Below are positions 8,171-16,236 of a stretch of DNA of 64,000 bases, one piece after another. Position 1 is the stretch's first letter. The number at the start of each line of letters is the position of its first letter. This stretch comes from Labrys miyagiensis (GTDB lineage Bacteria > Pseudomonadota > Alphaproteobacteria > Rhizobiales > Labraceae): positions 186,001-250,000 of the forward strand of contig NZ_BSPC01000024.1 of NCBI RefSeq assembly GCF_030160835.1, in the 5' to 3' direction. The notes under the pieces are model-generated. The model was not told the origin of the DNA. It worked only from the letters and a program-made list of their open reading frames with translations, and searched no databases. A program made the position numbers and the translations under genes.

Positions 8171-8950
8171 TTATCGGCGGGCCACGAACACCGCCGTGTC
8201 GAAGGTGAAGGAGCCGTCCTCCTCGATCTCGAAATAGGCCCGCACCTCCTCGGATACGGCCGCCTGCAGGGCGTGGATGGCCTCGACGAACACAGGCGGT
8301 GTGCGCATGCGGGCGATCCAGGAGGTGAAATCGATGTGGAGCCGCCGCATCTGCATATCCTTGACGCTGAAGCCGGCGCTGGCGAGCATCGCCTGCCACT
8401 CGGCCACCGAATAGTCGCGCACATGGGACGGGTCGCGCAGCATCTCGAAGCTCTGCAGGAAGGTGTCGTTGACCACGGCGGTGGGCGCGACGGCGTCGGC
8501 GAACACCAGAGTGGCGCCGGGCCTGGCGACGCGGAAGGCTTCGCGCAGGGCGGCGGGCACATCGCCCCAATGATGGGCGCTGAAGCGGCTCATCACCATG
8601 TCGAAGCTGGAGTCGGCGAAAGGCAGGCGCTCGGCCGAGCCTTGCTGCGTGACGATATTGCTCAAGCCCCGCTTGGCGGCTTCCGCTGAGACGGCGGCCA
8701 GCATGTCGGCCGAGAGGTCATAGGCCGTCACGATGCCGGCAAAGGGCGCGGCGGCGAAGCTGACATGGCCGCCGCCGCAGCCGAGGTCGAGCACGGCGGC
8801 GGGCCTCACGGCCTCGACTTCGGCCTGCATGGCCCGGAGATCCTCGCCCTGGGCATGCACGGGGCTGGCGACATAAGCTGCCGCCTGCGAGCCGAATTGA
8901 TGGGCGACCAGGGTTTCCAGATTGGCCGAGCGGGCCATGACAGTCTCCAT
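8171..8950 (-). CDS. Class I SAM-dependent methyltransferase (UbiE/COQ5-like)
   Basis: The 259-residue protein has the SAM-binding motif I VLDLGCGGGHVS (about residues 51-62), the acidic AYDLSADML at strand 2, and the post-motif AERLPFADSSFDMVMSRFSAHHW, as in Methyltransf_11 enzymes. No signal peptide or membrane segment is visible. The acceptor substrate is unknown. The gene is divergent from an MmyB-like regulator 135 nt away, with a palindrome in between, so it may be that regulator's target. Confidence 0.85.
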   Translation of the reverse strand: METVMARSANLETLVAHQFGSQAAAYVASPVHAQGEDLRAMQAEVEAVRPAAVLDLGCGGGHVSFAAAPFAGIVTAYDLSADMLAAVSAEAAKRGLSNIVTQQGSAERLPFADSSFDMVMSRFSAHHWGDVPAALREAFRVARPGATLVFADAVAPTAVVNDTFLQSFEMLRDPSHVRDYSVAEWQAMLASAGFSVKDMQMRRLHIDFTSWIARMRTPPVFVEAIHALQAAVSEEVRAYFEIEEDGSFTFDTAVFVARR

Positions 8951-9057
8951 GAGGTTATGATGTGAGGCCGTGTTGCCGCGCCGATCCGGAGATCGACGCG
9001 GGACCGTTTGGGAGACCGGTGCGACAACACTGGAAGAGCTCTAAATTCTCAAATACA

Positions 9058-9067
9058 CTGGTACCAG
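9058..9067. promoter_or_regulatory. Candidate operator between methyltransferase and MmyB-like regulator
   Basis: CTGGTACCAG is a perfect 10-bp palindrome, and the half site CTGGTATGA follows at 9081-9089, next to the regulator start. The divergent intergenic position fits autoregulation and control of the methyltransferase, but a palindrome this short could be chance. Confidence 0.35.
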
Positions 9068-9085
9068 ATCCAATTTTATCCTGGT

Positions 9086-9880
9086 ATGAAAGCTGCCATG
9101 ACCGTCGAAACCGACCAGGCCCGCCGCCAGCAGCTGGGAGAATTCCTGCGCTCGCAGCGAGCCCGGCTGTCCCCCGCTTTGTTCGGGCTGCAGGGCGGTG
9201 CCCGGCGGCGGACGCCGGGACTGCGCCGCGAGGAAGTCGCCCAGCTCGGGGGCCTCTCGACGACATGGTATACCTGGCTGGAGCAGGGGCGCGACATTTC
9301 TTTGTCCGCCCATGCGCTGGGCCGGCTCGCCAATGTGCTGAAATTCTCGGTGGCCGAGCGCGCCTATCTCTTCGACCTCGCCGGCAAGCGCGATCCGCAT
9401 GCGAGCGCCGGGGCCGAACCCGCCGCACCCTCGGCCTTGCTCGTGGCCCTCGAAACGATCTCAGGCCCAGCCTATGTGCTCGATCACCTCTGGAACGCAC
9501 TCGGCTGGAACGGCGCGGCGGCCGAGCTCTTCGCCGGCTGGCTCGATGGCGAGAATGACCGCAACCTTCTCCATTTCATCTTCCTCCATCCGGCGGCCCA
9601 GCTCTTGATCGACGGCTGGGAGGGACGGGCGCGACGGGTGATCGCCGAGTTCCGCATCGACTACGGCCATCACCTCGAGGAGCCGGCCATGCAGGCGCTG
9701 GTGCAGAGCCTGATCGCGTCGAGCCCTTTCTTCGCCGAGGCCTGGCCCGTTCACAGCGTGGTCGGCCGCGAAGGCGGCGCCCGGCGCTTCAACCATCCCA
9801 GGCGCGGACCGGTGGAACTGCAGCAGATCACGCTCAATCCGACAACGCGGCCGGATCTGAAATTCGTGATGCTGGTGTAA
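9086..9880 (+). CDS. Helix-turn-helix regulator with MmyB-like ligand-binding domain
   Basis: The 264-residue protein (starting MKAAMTVET; the ATG at 9098 is an alternative) has an XRE-type helix-turn-helix near residues 15-75, including GLRREEVAQLGGLSTTWYTW and LEQGRDISLS. It then has the MmyB-like PAS-type domain with AYVLDHLWNALGWNGAA and a C-terminal LQQITLNPTTRPDLKFVML. This matches the pattern of actinobacterial and alphaproteobacterial MmyB regulators, which often sit divergently from a small enzyme gene and control it. The ligand is unknown; fatty-acid-like ligands have been suggested for the fold. Confidence 0.87.
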   Translation: MKAAMTVETDQARRQQLGEFLRSQRARLSPALFGLQGGARRRTPGLRREEVAQLGGLSTTWYTWLEQGRDISLSAHALGRLANVLKFSVAERAYLFDLAGKRDPHASAGAEPAAPSALLVALETISGPAYVLDHLWNALGWNGAAAELFAGWLDGENDRNLLHFIFLHPAAQLLIDGWEGRARRVIAEFRIDYGHHLEEPAMQALVQSLIASSPFFAEAWPVHSVVGREGGARRFNHPRRGPVELQQITLNPTTRPDLKFVMLV

Positions 9881-9895
9881 GAGAGCCCGTCGCCT

Positions 9896-9983
9896 CGGCT
9901 GTGCGAGATGAAGCAGTTGAGAAAGAGACGCGGCATCGAAGCCCCTCGCGTTCAATTCTGCATCGTCTCATCTCGCTCAGCCG
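9896..9983. repeat. Inverted-repeat element with CGGCTgaGCGAGATGA ends
   Basis: The outer arms 9896-9911 and 9968-9983 match at 15 of 16 positions when inverted. The GAGCGAGATGA / TCATCTCGCTC ends also occur in the elements at 16580-16849 and 60743-60917. It lies 15 nt after the regulator stop codon. Confidence 0.65.
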
Positions 9984-10071
9984 TGGCGCGAGGGACTTGT
10001 CGGTCCCCCACGCTTGCCGCACCCTCCACACTCGGCTAGTTTCGCGACGATCTACCCTCAAGGTATTCCTG

Positions 10072-11028
10072 ATGTCCGTTGAGACTGACCTCCTGGTCGA
10101 CAGGCGCGTTTTGCGCCGCAAGCTTTCCGTCTGGCGCGTGCTGGCCTTCCTATTCCTCGCCCTTGCGCTGATCGTCGCCTATTTCGCCCTGATCGGCACC
10201 AGCGCCTTGCAGCATCGCGCGCCGCATATCGCCCGCATCAAGCTGGATGGTTTCGTCGGCGACCAGACGGCCAATCTGAAGCTGTTCGATCAGATCGCCG
10301 CCTCGCCTGCGACTGGTGTGATCGTCGACATCAACTCGCCCGGCGGCACCACCTCCGGCGGCGAGGCGCTTTATGACGGACTGCGCAAGCTCTCGGCCAA
10401 GAAGCCGACAGTCGCCGTCATCGACGGGCTCGGCGCCTCGGCCGCCTATATGGCAGCCATCGGCACCGACCATATCGTGGCGCGGCGCTCCGCGCTCGTC
10501 GGCTCGATCGGCGTGCTGGTGCAATATCCCAATGTTTCCAAGCTGCTCGACACCATCGGCGTCACCGTCGAAGCGGTGAAGTCCTCGCCCCTGAAGGCGG
10601 CGCCCGATGGCGTGACGCCGACCAGCCCGGAGGCGCGGGCGGCGCTGGCTTCGGTCGTCAACGATACCTATGGCTGGTTCAAGGATCTCGTAAAGGACCG
10701 CCGCAAGTATGACGATGCCGGCCTCGCCGCCGTCTCAGACGGGCGCATCTTCACCGGCAAGCAGGCGCTCGATCTCAAGCTGATCGACGAGATGGGCGAC
10801 GAGAGCACCGCCATCACCTGGCTCAACACCAGCAAGTCGGTGGCCAAGGACCTGCCGGTGGAAGACTGGGACAAGCCCTCGGTGAGTTCCTCCTTCCCCT
10901 TCGCCAAGGCGGGCGCGGCCTGGCTCGCCGACAGCGTCGGGCTGAAATCGCTGGGCGATGTCATCCGCGCCGCCCCCGAAACCCAGCCAGGCGCGCTTGA
11001 CGGGCTTGTCTCGGTTTGGCACCCTTGA
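10072..11028 (+). CDS. sppA: Signal peptide peptidase SppA, single-domain form (S49)
   Basis: The 318-residue protein has one N-terminal membrane anchor (about residues 24-44) and then a ClpP-fold S49 protease domain. The family landmarks are DINSPGGTTSGGEALYD, the nucleophile region GLGASAAYMAA (Ser in GAS), and VKSSPLKAAP, which carries the candidate catalytic lysine. It degrades signal peptides left in the membrane after export. The length fits the short alphaproteobacterial form rather than the tandem E. coli form. The start at 10072 places the anchor correctly. It is followed by ihfB and lapA in the same direction, an order often seen in Rhizobiales. Confidence 0.93.
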   Translation: MSVETDLLVDRRVLRRKLSVWRVLAFLFLALALIVAYFALIGTSALQHRAPHIARIKLDGFVGDQTANLKLFDQIAASPATGVIVDINSPGGTTSGGEALYDGLRKLSAKKPTVAVIDGLGASAAYMAAIGTDHIVARRSALVGSIGVLVQYPNVSKLLDTIGVTVEAVKSSPLKAAPDGVTPTSPEARAALASVVNDTYGWFKDLVKDRRKYDDAGLAAVSDGRIFTGKQALDLKLIDEMGDESTAITWLNTSKSVAKDLPVEDWDKPSVSSSFPFAKAGAAWLADSVGLKSLGDVIRAAPETQPGALDGLVSVWHP

Positions 11029-11169
11029 GGGGTCGATGTCCCGCGGTCTGTCGGGACTCTGTGAACTGTCATCGGCTTGGTCCAGGAAGCGTGCCGGTGC
11101 ATAAGGGATCGGCGCGATTCGGGCTGAGCAATAAGAATTCAACAAGTCCGGCGACTGGCGGGAACAAGA

Positions 11170-11463
11170 ATGATCAAATCCGAACTGGTTCTGAAAATCG
11201 CGGAGGCCAATCCGCATCTTTATCAGCGCGACATCGAGAATATCGTCAACGCCATTCTCGATGAGATCGCCGGTGCGATGGCCAAGGGCGACAGGGTGGA
11301 ACTGCGTGGTTTTGGGGCATTCTCAGTGAAGGCCCGCCCGGCCCGCATCGGTCGCAATCCCCGCACGGGCGCCCATGTGCCGGTGGAGGAGAAATTCGTG
11401 CCGTTCTTCAAGACCGGCAAGGATATGCGGCTGCGTCTGAACAAGACCCCGGCCAAGGTATAA
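11170..11463 (+). CDS. ihfB: Integration host factor beta subunit
   Basis: The 97-residue DNA-bending protein of the HU/IHF family has full length. The conserved arm [27 protein letters not shown] contains the Pro that intercalates into DNA. The opening [17 protein letters not shown] and IENIVNAI are IhfB-like rather than IhfA- or HU-like. IHF heterodimers bend DNA at promoters, replication origins and recombination sites. It lies between sppA and lapA. Confidence 0.95.
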   Translation: MIKSELVLKIAEANPHLYQRDIENIVNAILDEIAGAMAKGDRVELRGFGAFSVKARPARIGRNPRTGAHVPVEEKFVPFFKTGKDMRLRLNKTPAKV

Positions 11464-11510
11464 GCGTGGCGACGAGTTCGACCGCGAGACAGCTGAACTG
11501 GTAGCAGGCC

Positions 11511-11876
11511 ATGAAACGCGCTTTCTATTATCTCATCCTGATCCTGGCCCTGGCGGTCGTCGCGGGTTTCGCCTTGGCGAACAAGCAGTGGATCGCGCAG
11601 GGCGTGGACCTCTCCTATGACCCGACCCGGCCGGGCAGTGCCGAGAGCACTCTCCATCTGCCGATGTTCCTGGTGCTGTTCGGCGTGTTGCTGGTCGGCA
11701 TGATTCTCGGTGGCCTCACCGTCTGGTTCAAGCAAGGCCGCTTCCGCCGCGCTGCCCGCGTGGCGCAGGGCGAGGTCGAGCGCCATCGCAGCGAGATCGA
11801 CCGCTTGCGCAGCCAGGCCAATAGCGGCGACAGCCGCGAAGGCCAGACGATGCTGCCCTCGAGCGTGCCCTTCTGA
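11511..11876 (+). CDS. lapA: LapA-domain membrane protein
   Basis: The 121-residue inner-membrane protein has two hydrophobic segments (about residues 4-22 and 46-67) and a short charged cytosolic coiled-coil tail (VAQGEVERHRSEIDRLRSQ), as in the LPS assembly protein A (DUF1049) family. In E. coli, LapA works with LapB in regulating LpxC and LPS synthesis. It starts 47 nt after ihfB; ihfB-lapA is a conserved pair in this order. Confidence 0.88.
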   Translation: MKRAFYYLILILALAVVAGFALANKQWIAQGVDLSYDPTRPGSAESTLHLPMFLVLFGVLLVGMILGGLTVWFKQGRFRRAARVAQGEVERHRSEIDRLRSQANSGDSREGQTMLPSSVPF

Positions 11877-11910
11877 GGGCGCTCCTGGCATTACAGTTCT
11901 CGCGCAAGCC

Positions 11911-12076
11911 TGACCGAAAGAGCGTCGGAATCTCGACTTTTGTCATTGCCGGGCTCGTCCCGGCAATCCAGGCAAGCGCGAACACGTGATAGGGGGCGGC
12001 TGGGTGCTCGGGACAAGCCCGGGTATGACAAAATCTGCGATTCCTTCAGCGAGCTCACGAATTTTCAGTCCGACTC
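11911..12076. repeat. Intergenic repeat, TTTGTCATTGCCGGG family (copy 1)
   Basis: The core has inverted ends TTGTCATTGCCGGGCTCG and CGGGACAAGCCCGGGTATGACAA. It is flanked by GTCGGAATCTCGACTTTT and a CAGTCCGACTC end, and both flanks recur around the second copy at 21920-22093. It follows the lapA stop codon. Confidence 0.75.
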
Positions 12077-12103
12077 TGTCACCCTTATCATCCCGGAGCG
12101 CCC

Positions 12104-13051
12104 ATGCGCGTCATCACCGCTGACGAGATCGATGCCCTTCTGACCTTCCCCGAACTGGTCGAGGCGCTCAGGGAGGCTTTCGCCTCCGATTTCGTCACGC
12201 CGCCCCGCCAGCATCTGGAGATCGGCCACGGCGCCTCCGCCGCCACCGGGCTGATCATGCCGTCCTGGACCGGCGATGCGCCCGGTCCCGGCGCCTTTCT
12301 TGGCACCAAGCTCGTCAACGTCTTTCCGGCCAATGGCGCGCGCGGCATGCCGGCTGTGCTCGGCACCTATGTGCTGATGTCCGGTGAGACAGGCGCGCCG
12401 CTGGCGGCGATCGACGGCACGCGGCTCACCCATTGGCGCACGGCGGCCGCTTCGGCGCTTGCCGCCACCTTTCTCGCGCGGGCGGATGCCGCGACTCTCG
12501 CCATGATCGGCGCCGGCGCGCTGGCGCCCTTCCTGATCGAGGCCCATGCCAGCCAGAGGCCGATCCGCGAGGTCACGATCTGGAACCACCGCGCCGAGCG
12601 GGCCGAACAGGTCGCGGCCGATCTGTCGCAGCGGGGCCTGCCGGTGCGCTACGAGCCCGATCTCGAAAAGGCGGTGCGCGGCGCCGACATCGTCTCTTGC
12701 GCAACGCTATCGAACCTGCCGCTGGTGAAGGGGGGCTGGCTGAAGCCGGGCACGCATCTCGATCTCGTTGGCGCCTTCAACCTGCAGATGCGGGAAGCCG
12801 ATGACGAGGCCGTTCGCCGGGCCGAACTCTTCATCGATACGCCAAGCGCGCTGACCGAGGGCGGCGACATCGCCGTCGCCATCCGTGCGGGCCTGATCGG
12901 GCGGGACGACATCCGCGCCACCCTGGCCGACCTTGCCCATGGCCGGCACAAGGGGCGGAGCAGCGCCGAGGCGGTGACGCTGTTCAAGTCGATCGGCAGC
13001 GCGCTGGAGGATCTGGCGGCGGCGATCCTGGTGTGGAAGAAGGCGGGATAA
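12104..13051 (+). CDS. Ornithine cyclodeaminase / mu-crystallin family protein
   Basis: The 315-residue enzyme has the OCD/mu-crystallin fold: an N-terminal substrate domain with GTKLVNVFPANGARGMPAV and a Rossmann NAD(P) domain starting LAMIGAGALAPFLIEAH, then TWKPGTHLDLVGAF-like features (here GWLKPGTHLDLVGAFN). Members include ornithine cyclodeaminase, alanine dehydrogenase, ketimine reductases and L-lysine cyclodeaminase, so the exact reaction is left open. It stands alone, and the next gene is convergent. Confidence 0.88.
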   Translation: MRVITADEIDALLTFPELVEALREAFASDFVTPPRQHLEIGHGASAATGLIMPSWTGDAPGPGAFLGTKLVNVFPANGARGMPAVLGTYVLMSGETGAPLAAIDGTRLTHWRTAAASALAATFLARADAATLAMIGAGALAPFLIEAHASQRPIREVTIWNHRAERAEQVAADLSQRGLPVRYEPDLEKAVRGADIVSCATLSNLPLVKGGWLKPGTHLDLVGAFNLQMREADDEAVRRAELFIDTPSALTEGGDIAVAIRAGLIGRDDIRATLADLAHGRHKGRSSAEAVTLFKSIGSALEDLAAAILVWKKAG

Positions 13052-13055
13052 TCCC

Positions 13056-13162
13056 TGGGATAGCAGGCATCTCAGCCACAACCATAGTTGTGGCGATAGC
13101 CTGCTCTTCTCTTCCTGCAAGCACCACGTTTCCAAGAGCAGGCAGAGATGCCTGCGATCCCA
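13056..13162. repeat. Hairpin-tipped inverted-repeat element, GCAGGCA-TCTC-TGCCTGC family
   Basis: The arms 13056-13073 and 13145-13162 match at 17 of 18 positions. The right arm keeps an intact hairpin, GCAGGCAGAGATGCCTGC; the left has lost one side. It starts 4 nt after the cyclodeaminase stop and ends 13 nt before the ohrR stop, filling this convergent gap. Confidence 0.82.
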
Positions 13163-13175
13163 AGGGGTCCGAAGC

Positions 13176-13634
13176 CTACCCTGCCTTCTCTTCCTTCCTA
13201 TGATTGGCGTCGAGCGCCTCGCGCAGCCAGTCGAGCCAATCCTTCAGCGATCCGGCCTGCCCTGTCTCCAGGCCGGTGGCGGCGCCGATCTGCGAGGGCA
13301 CGGCCACGGCCTTCTCGCGCAGCGCGCGGCCGGCTGCGGTGAGACTGATGCGCACCTGGCGCTCGTCCTTGCTGTCGCGCTGGCGCCGCACCAGACCGGC
13401 GGCCTCCAGTCGCTTCAGGAGGGGGGTGAGCGTATTGGTCTCCAGGAAGAGCCGGGCGCCGATCTCGCCCACCTTGAGCCCATCCTTCTCCCACAGGCAG
13501 AGCATCACGAGATATTGCGGGTAGGTCAGCCCGAGCGGGTCGAGCAGCGGCTTGTAGGAGCGGCCAAAGGCATTGTTGGCGGCGTAGAGGGCAAAGCAGA
13601 GCTGGTTTTCCAGCAGCAGTGGAGCGGATTCCAT
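13176..13634 (-). CDS. ohrR: Organic-peroxide-sensing repressor OhrR (MarR family)
   Basis: The 152-residue winged-helix regulator opens MESAPLLLENQLCFALYAANN; the cysteine at position 13 is where OhrR proteins carry the peroxide-reactive thiol. The FGRSYKPLLDPLGLTYPQYLVMLCLWE helix and the wing RRQRDSKDERQVRISLTAAG are standard for the family. Oxidation of the thiol releases the repressor from DNA. The start at 13634 is chosen because AAGGAGGTCGCG precedes it. It is divergent from ohr, with inverted repeats in between, so it should repress both genes. Confidence 0.93.
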   Translation of the reverse strand: MESAPLLLENQLCFALYAANNAFGRSYKPLLDPLGLTYPQYLVMLCLWEKDGLKVGEIGARLFLETNTLTPLLKRLEAAGLVRRQRDSKDERQVRISLTAAGRALREKAVAVPSQIGAATGLETGQAGSLKDWLDWLREALDANHRKEEKAG

Positions 13635-13861
13635 CGCGACCTCCTTGAGCAAAACGCGTTAAGGCTGGGACCTAATCCGGCTCTAGCACGTTGTTTCGGA
13701 GCGTCTTGCGATTCCTGGCGGTTCCGTCAGACTCGTAAAACACTCCTTATGGTGCAAGCGGCATCTTCGAACAAAAGGCCAACTTTTCCATATCGTTGAA
13801 ATCTTATCGCATACGACAGAGTCGCGGAACCATCCGTGCAAACTTTTCTGTGCAAAAATAA

Positions 13862-13892
13862 ATATCGCACACGATATAAACCTGTGCGATAT
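13862..13892. promoter_or_regulatory. Probable OhrR operator upstream of ohr
   Basis: ATATCGCACA at 13862-13871 and TGTGCGATAT at 13883-13892 are perfect inverted 10-mers, and the first overlaps a tighter palindrome, ATATCG-CACA-CGATAT. A related half site, ATCGCATACGA, lies at 13806-13816. The position, 31-61 nt before the ohr start in a divergent regulator/target gap, fits OhrR control. Confidence 0.65.
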
Positions 13893-13922
13893 AGGCCGTG
13901 TCAAATCCTTAAGGAGGTTTCG

Positions 13923-14351
13923 ATGAAAGTCCTTTACACCACAGCCGCCAAGTCCGATTTCCATGGCCGTGATGGCGGCCATGCCGGCACGCTCGACGGC
14001 AATTTCTCCGTCACCCTGTCGCTGCCCAAGGAATTGGGTGGCTCCGGTAATCCCGGCACCAATCCCGAGCAACTGTTCGCCACCGGCTATTCCGCCTGCT
14101 TCATGGGCGCCCTGCGCTTCGTGGCCGGCAAGGAGAAGGTAACGCTGCCGGCTGACGCCACGGTGACGGCCACGGTCGGCATCGGCCCTCGCGACGACGG
14201 CACGGGCTTTGGCCTTGATGTGGCGCTCGCCGTCTCTCTGCCGGGCATCGACAAGGCCGCAGCCGAGGACCTCGTCGCCAAGGCCCATATCGTCTGCCCG
14301 TATTCGGAAGCCACCCGCAAGAACCTCGACGTTCGCCTCAGCGTGGTCTGA
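13923..14351 (+). CDS. ohr: Organic hydroperoxide reductase Ohr
   Basis: The 142-residue thiol peroxidase of the OsmC/Ohr family reduces organic and fatty-acid hydroperoxides with lipoylated or dithiol donors. The two redox cysteines are visible: C59 in FATGYSACFMGAL and C125 in KAHIVCPYSEATR. The Ohr-type N-terminus with GTLDGNFSVTLSLPKELGG is also present. A strong AAGGAGG lies 5 nt before the ATG. It is divergent from ohrR. Confidence 0.96.
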   Translation: MKVLYTTAAKSDFHGRDGGHAGTLDGNFSVTLSLPKELGGSGNPGTNPEQLFATGYSACFMGALRFVAGKEKVTLPADATVTATVGIGPRDDGTGFGLDVALAVSLPGIDKAAAEDLVAKAHIVCPYSEATRKNLDVRLSVV

Positions 14352-14448
14352 GCGGCGATCCGCGATCAGGACGGCGCCAATTCAACCGGATTGGCGCTGC
14401 CTTCCCCCGCGGGGCATAGTGGCGGCGATTCGCTTGAAGAGTGCCGCC

Positions 14449-15150
14449 ATGTCTCTCCCTCGCCCCTGGCGCGAAATCCTGCCTCAACTGGTGTCGACAG
14501 CCCTGATCCCGCTCACGGTGGCTGGTATCGGCTGGTATTACACGCGCTGGCAGCAGAATCTCACCGACCTGCGCACCATGATCGACATGATGACGGATGC
14601 CGCGCCCGAGAAGCGCAAATACGGCATCGCCATGTTCGAATATCTCTTGAAGAACGACAAGGTGCCGGTGGAATTCATTACCGCCCAGCTCGACTATGCC
14701 AATTCCTCCTCCGACCGCGACCTGCTGCCCCTTCTGGAGAACGCCATCCAGAAGGCCTCGCTCGCCAACGGCTCGGTGAAGGACGCCTATCAGGAGGCAA
14801 CGGCGCGCCTGCCGAGCCGCATCTTCGTGCATGTCCTCAATGACGGGCAGCGGGCCTGCCCCGGCATCCTGCTCGATGAGCTGAAGGACAGCGACAAGGC
14901 CGGCATCACCTTTCCCTCGGTGATCCCGGTGAAATGGTCGGGCGAGGCGAACGAGCTGCGATACTTCAAGATCGCCGACCGCAAGCGGGCCGAATCCCTC
15001 ACCGAGTTGTTCTCGACGGTAGGCCTGCAACTCACCACCAAGGACCTCTCGACCAGCTGGAGCGGGGCGCAGGATTCACGCCCCAACACCTTCGAGATCT
15101 GGCTCGGCAATGCGGCGCTGCCGGCGGGCTGCGCACAGCCGAAGATCTAG
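14449..15150 (+). CDS. Uncharacterised single-pass membrane protein
   Basis: The 233-residue protein has one N-terminal transmembrane segment (about residues 12-30, LVSTALIPLTVAGIGWYYTR) and a long soluble part. The region after the membrane resembles a helical hairpin array (MIDMMTDAAPEKRKYGIAM, FITAQLDYANSSSDRDLLPLL). The C-terminal half has a beta-alpha pattern (ELRYFKIADRKRAESLTELF), faintly like the LytR_C/SPOR-type repeats found at the ends of signalling proteins. I do not recognise the family. The start follows GCTTGAAGAGTGCCGCC, a weak ribosome site. It stands alone. Confidence 0.7.
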   Translation: MSLPRPWREILPQLVSTALIPLTVAGIGWYYTRWQQNLTDLRTMIDMMTDAAPEKRKYGIAMFEYLLKNDKVPVEFITAQLDYANSSSDRDLLPLLENAIQKASLANGSVKDAYQEATARLPSRIFVHVLNDGQRACPGILLDELKDSDKAGITFPSVIPVKWSGEANELRYFKIADRKRAESLTELFSTVGLQLTTKDLSTSWSGAQDSRPNTFEIWLGNAALPAGCAQPKI

Positions 15151-15152
15151 CC

Positions 15153-15278
15153 GGGACCGCCGGCTTTCCAGCCGGCTCTGGAACCGTTGACTTCGTAAGA
15201 AAGGGCGCCGCCGTCACGGCAAGCGCCCTTTCCTCACGATGCCATGTTCAAGGTGCCGGCTGGAAAGCCAGCGGTCCC
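15153..15278. repeat. Hairpin-tipped inverted-repeat element, GCCGGCT-TTCC-AGCCGGC family
   Basis: The arms 15153-15176 and 15255-15278 match at 23 of 24 positions when inverted. The left core GCCGGCTTTCCAGCCGGC is a 7-bp hairpin. The element starts 2 nt after one stop codon and ends 3 nt before that of the convergent hydrolase. A terminator-like hairpin lies inside it. Confidence 0.85.
15200..15231. terminator. Bidirectional terminator-like hairpin
   Basis: AAAGGGCGC (15200-15208) pairs with GCGCCCTTT (15223-15231). The A and T edges at the two ends would give short U tracts on either strand. It lies between two convergent genes inside the repeat at 15153-15278. Confidence 0.5.
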
Positions 15279-15281
15279 AGG

Positions 15282-16106
15282 CTACGCCGCCTTCGCCACT
15301 GCTCCCGTCACAACCCGAGCGATATCCGCCGCCAGCCTGTGCGGATGGGTGACCATCACGCCATGCGCCACGCCTTCATAAACAACCAGCTCCGCGCCCG
15401 GGATCAGCGCCGCATAGCGCCGGCCGGTCAGGTCGAGCGGGGCGGAGGCGTCACGGTCGCCATGGATGAGGGTGACCGGCAGCCGGAGCGCCGCCGCCTC
15501 GGCCCGGAAGTCCGCCTCGACGATGGCGCGCTGGAGGTCGAGCAGCACGCGCCGCGAGCCGTTCAGGATCATGGCGAGCAGCCCGTCGATGACAGTGCGG
15601 CTGGCACCGGGGGCGAAGGGCTCGGCATTGGCTTCGAGCCAGGCGGGAAGATCGTCATGCAGGCTGGCCATGACCTGTTCGAGCGCCTCACGCGGCAATC
15701 CGTAGGGATTGTCGGGCCCCGCTACCAGGCACGGCCCCTGGCCGCCGACCATGACGATATGGGCGAGGCGTGAAGGGCCGTGACGGCTGACATAGCGCAG
15801 CACTTCGCCCGCCGCGCTCGAATGGGCGACGACGGTGACATCATGGAGGTCGAGCTTTTCGATCACGGTAGCGAGGTCGTCGGCGATCAGGTCGAAGTCG
15901 ATGCGGCCGGGATCGGTGGAGCGGCCATGGCCGCGCCGGTCATAGGCGATGGTGCGCAGGCCCCGTGTGTTGAGCGCGGCCATCGTGGCGCCCCAGCAGG
16001 TGGAATCCATGCCCCAGCCGGCCAGGAACAGCACGGGTGCCCCCTTGCCCCAGTCGCGGATGAAAAGCTGGTGGCCGTCGGCGATTTCTATGAATGGTGC
16101 GGTCAT
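15282..16106 (-). CDS. Alpha/beta hydrolase
   Basis: The 274-residue hydrolase has the oxyanion-site segment VLFLAGWGMDSTCW near residue 28, a VVAHSSAAGEVLRY nucleophile elbow (the GxSxG position reads AHSSAAG, so the serine is present but the first glycine is replaced by alanine), LIHGDRDASAPLD for the acid, and GVAHGVMVTHP for the histidine. It resembles non-haem chloroperoxidase/haloperoxidase-type and esterase-like hydrolases. The start is at 16106, after AGGAGGATCCG. It is divergent from a small monooxygenase-like gene, with a perfect operator-like palindrome between them. Confidence 0.85.
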   Translation of the reverse strand: MTAPFIEIADGHQLFIRDWGKGAPVLFLAGWGMDSTCWGATMAALNTRGLRTIAYDRRGHGRSTDPGRIDFDLIADDLATVIEKLDLHDVTVVAHSSAAGEVLRYVSRHGPSRLAHIVMVGGQGPCLVAGPDNPYGLPREALEQVMASLHDDLPAWLEANAEPFAPGASRTVIDGLLAMILNGSRRVLLDLQRAIVEADFRAEAAALRLPVTLIHGDRDASAPLDLTGRRYAALIPGAELVVYEGVAHGVMVTHPHRLAADIARVVTGAVAKAA

Positions 16107-16158
16107 CGGATCCTCCTTGCTTGCGATGAGGTGAGGATGCCGCTTGCCGCGGACCGAA

Positions 16159-16181
16159 GCGATTACGTGCGAGGTAATCGC
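16159..16181. promoter_or_regulatory. Candidate operator, GCGATTAC-N7-GTAATCGC
   Basis: This is a perfect 8-bp inverted repeat with a 7-nt spacer, in the 130-nt divergent gap between the hydrolase and the ABM-domain gene. The pattern is typical of a dimeric regulator site. No regulator gene is adjacent, so the protein would be encoded elsewhere. Confidence 0.55.
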
Positions 16182-16236
16182 GTTTGCGGCCCCGTTTCCT
16201 ACCCTCGTCCGCATGGCAATCGGATGGAGGAATGAG

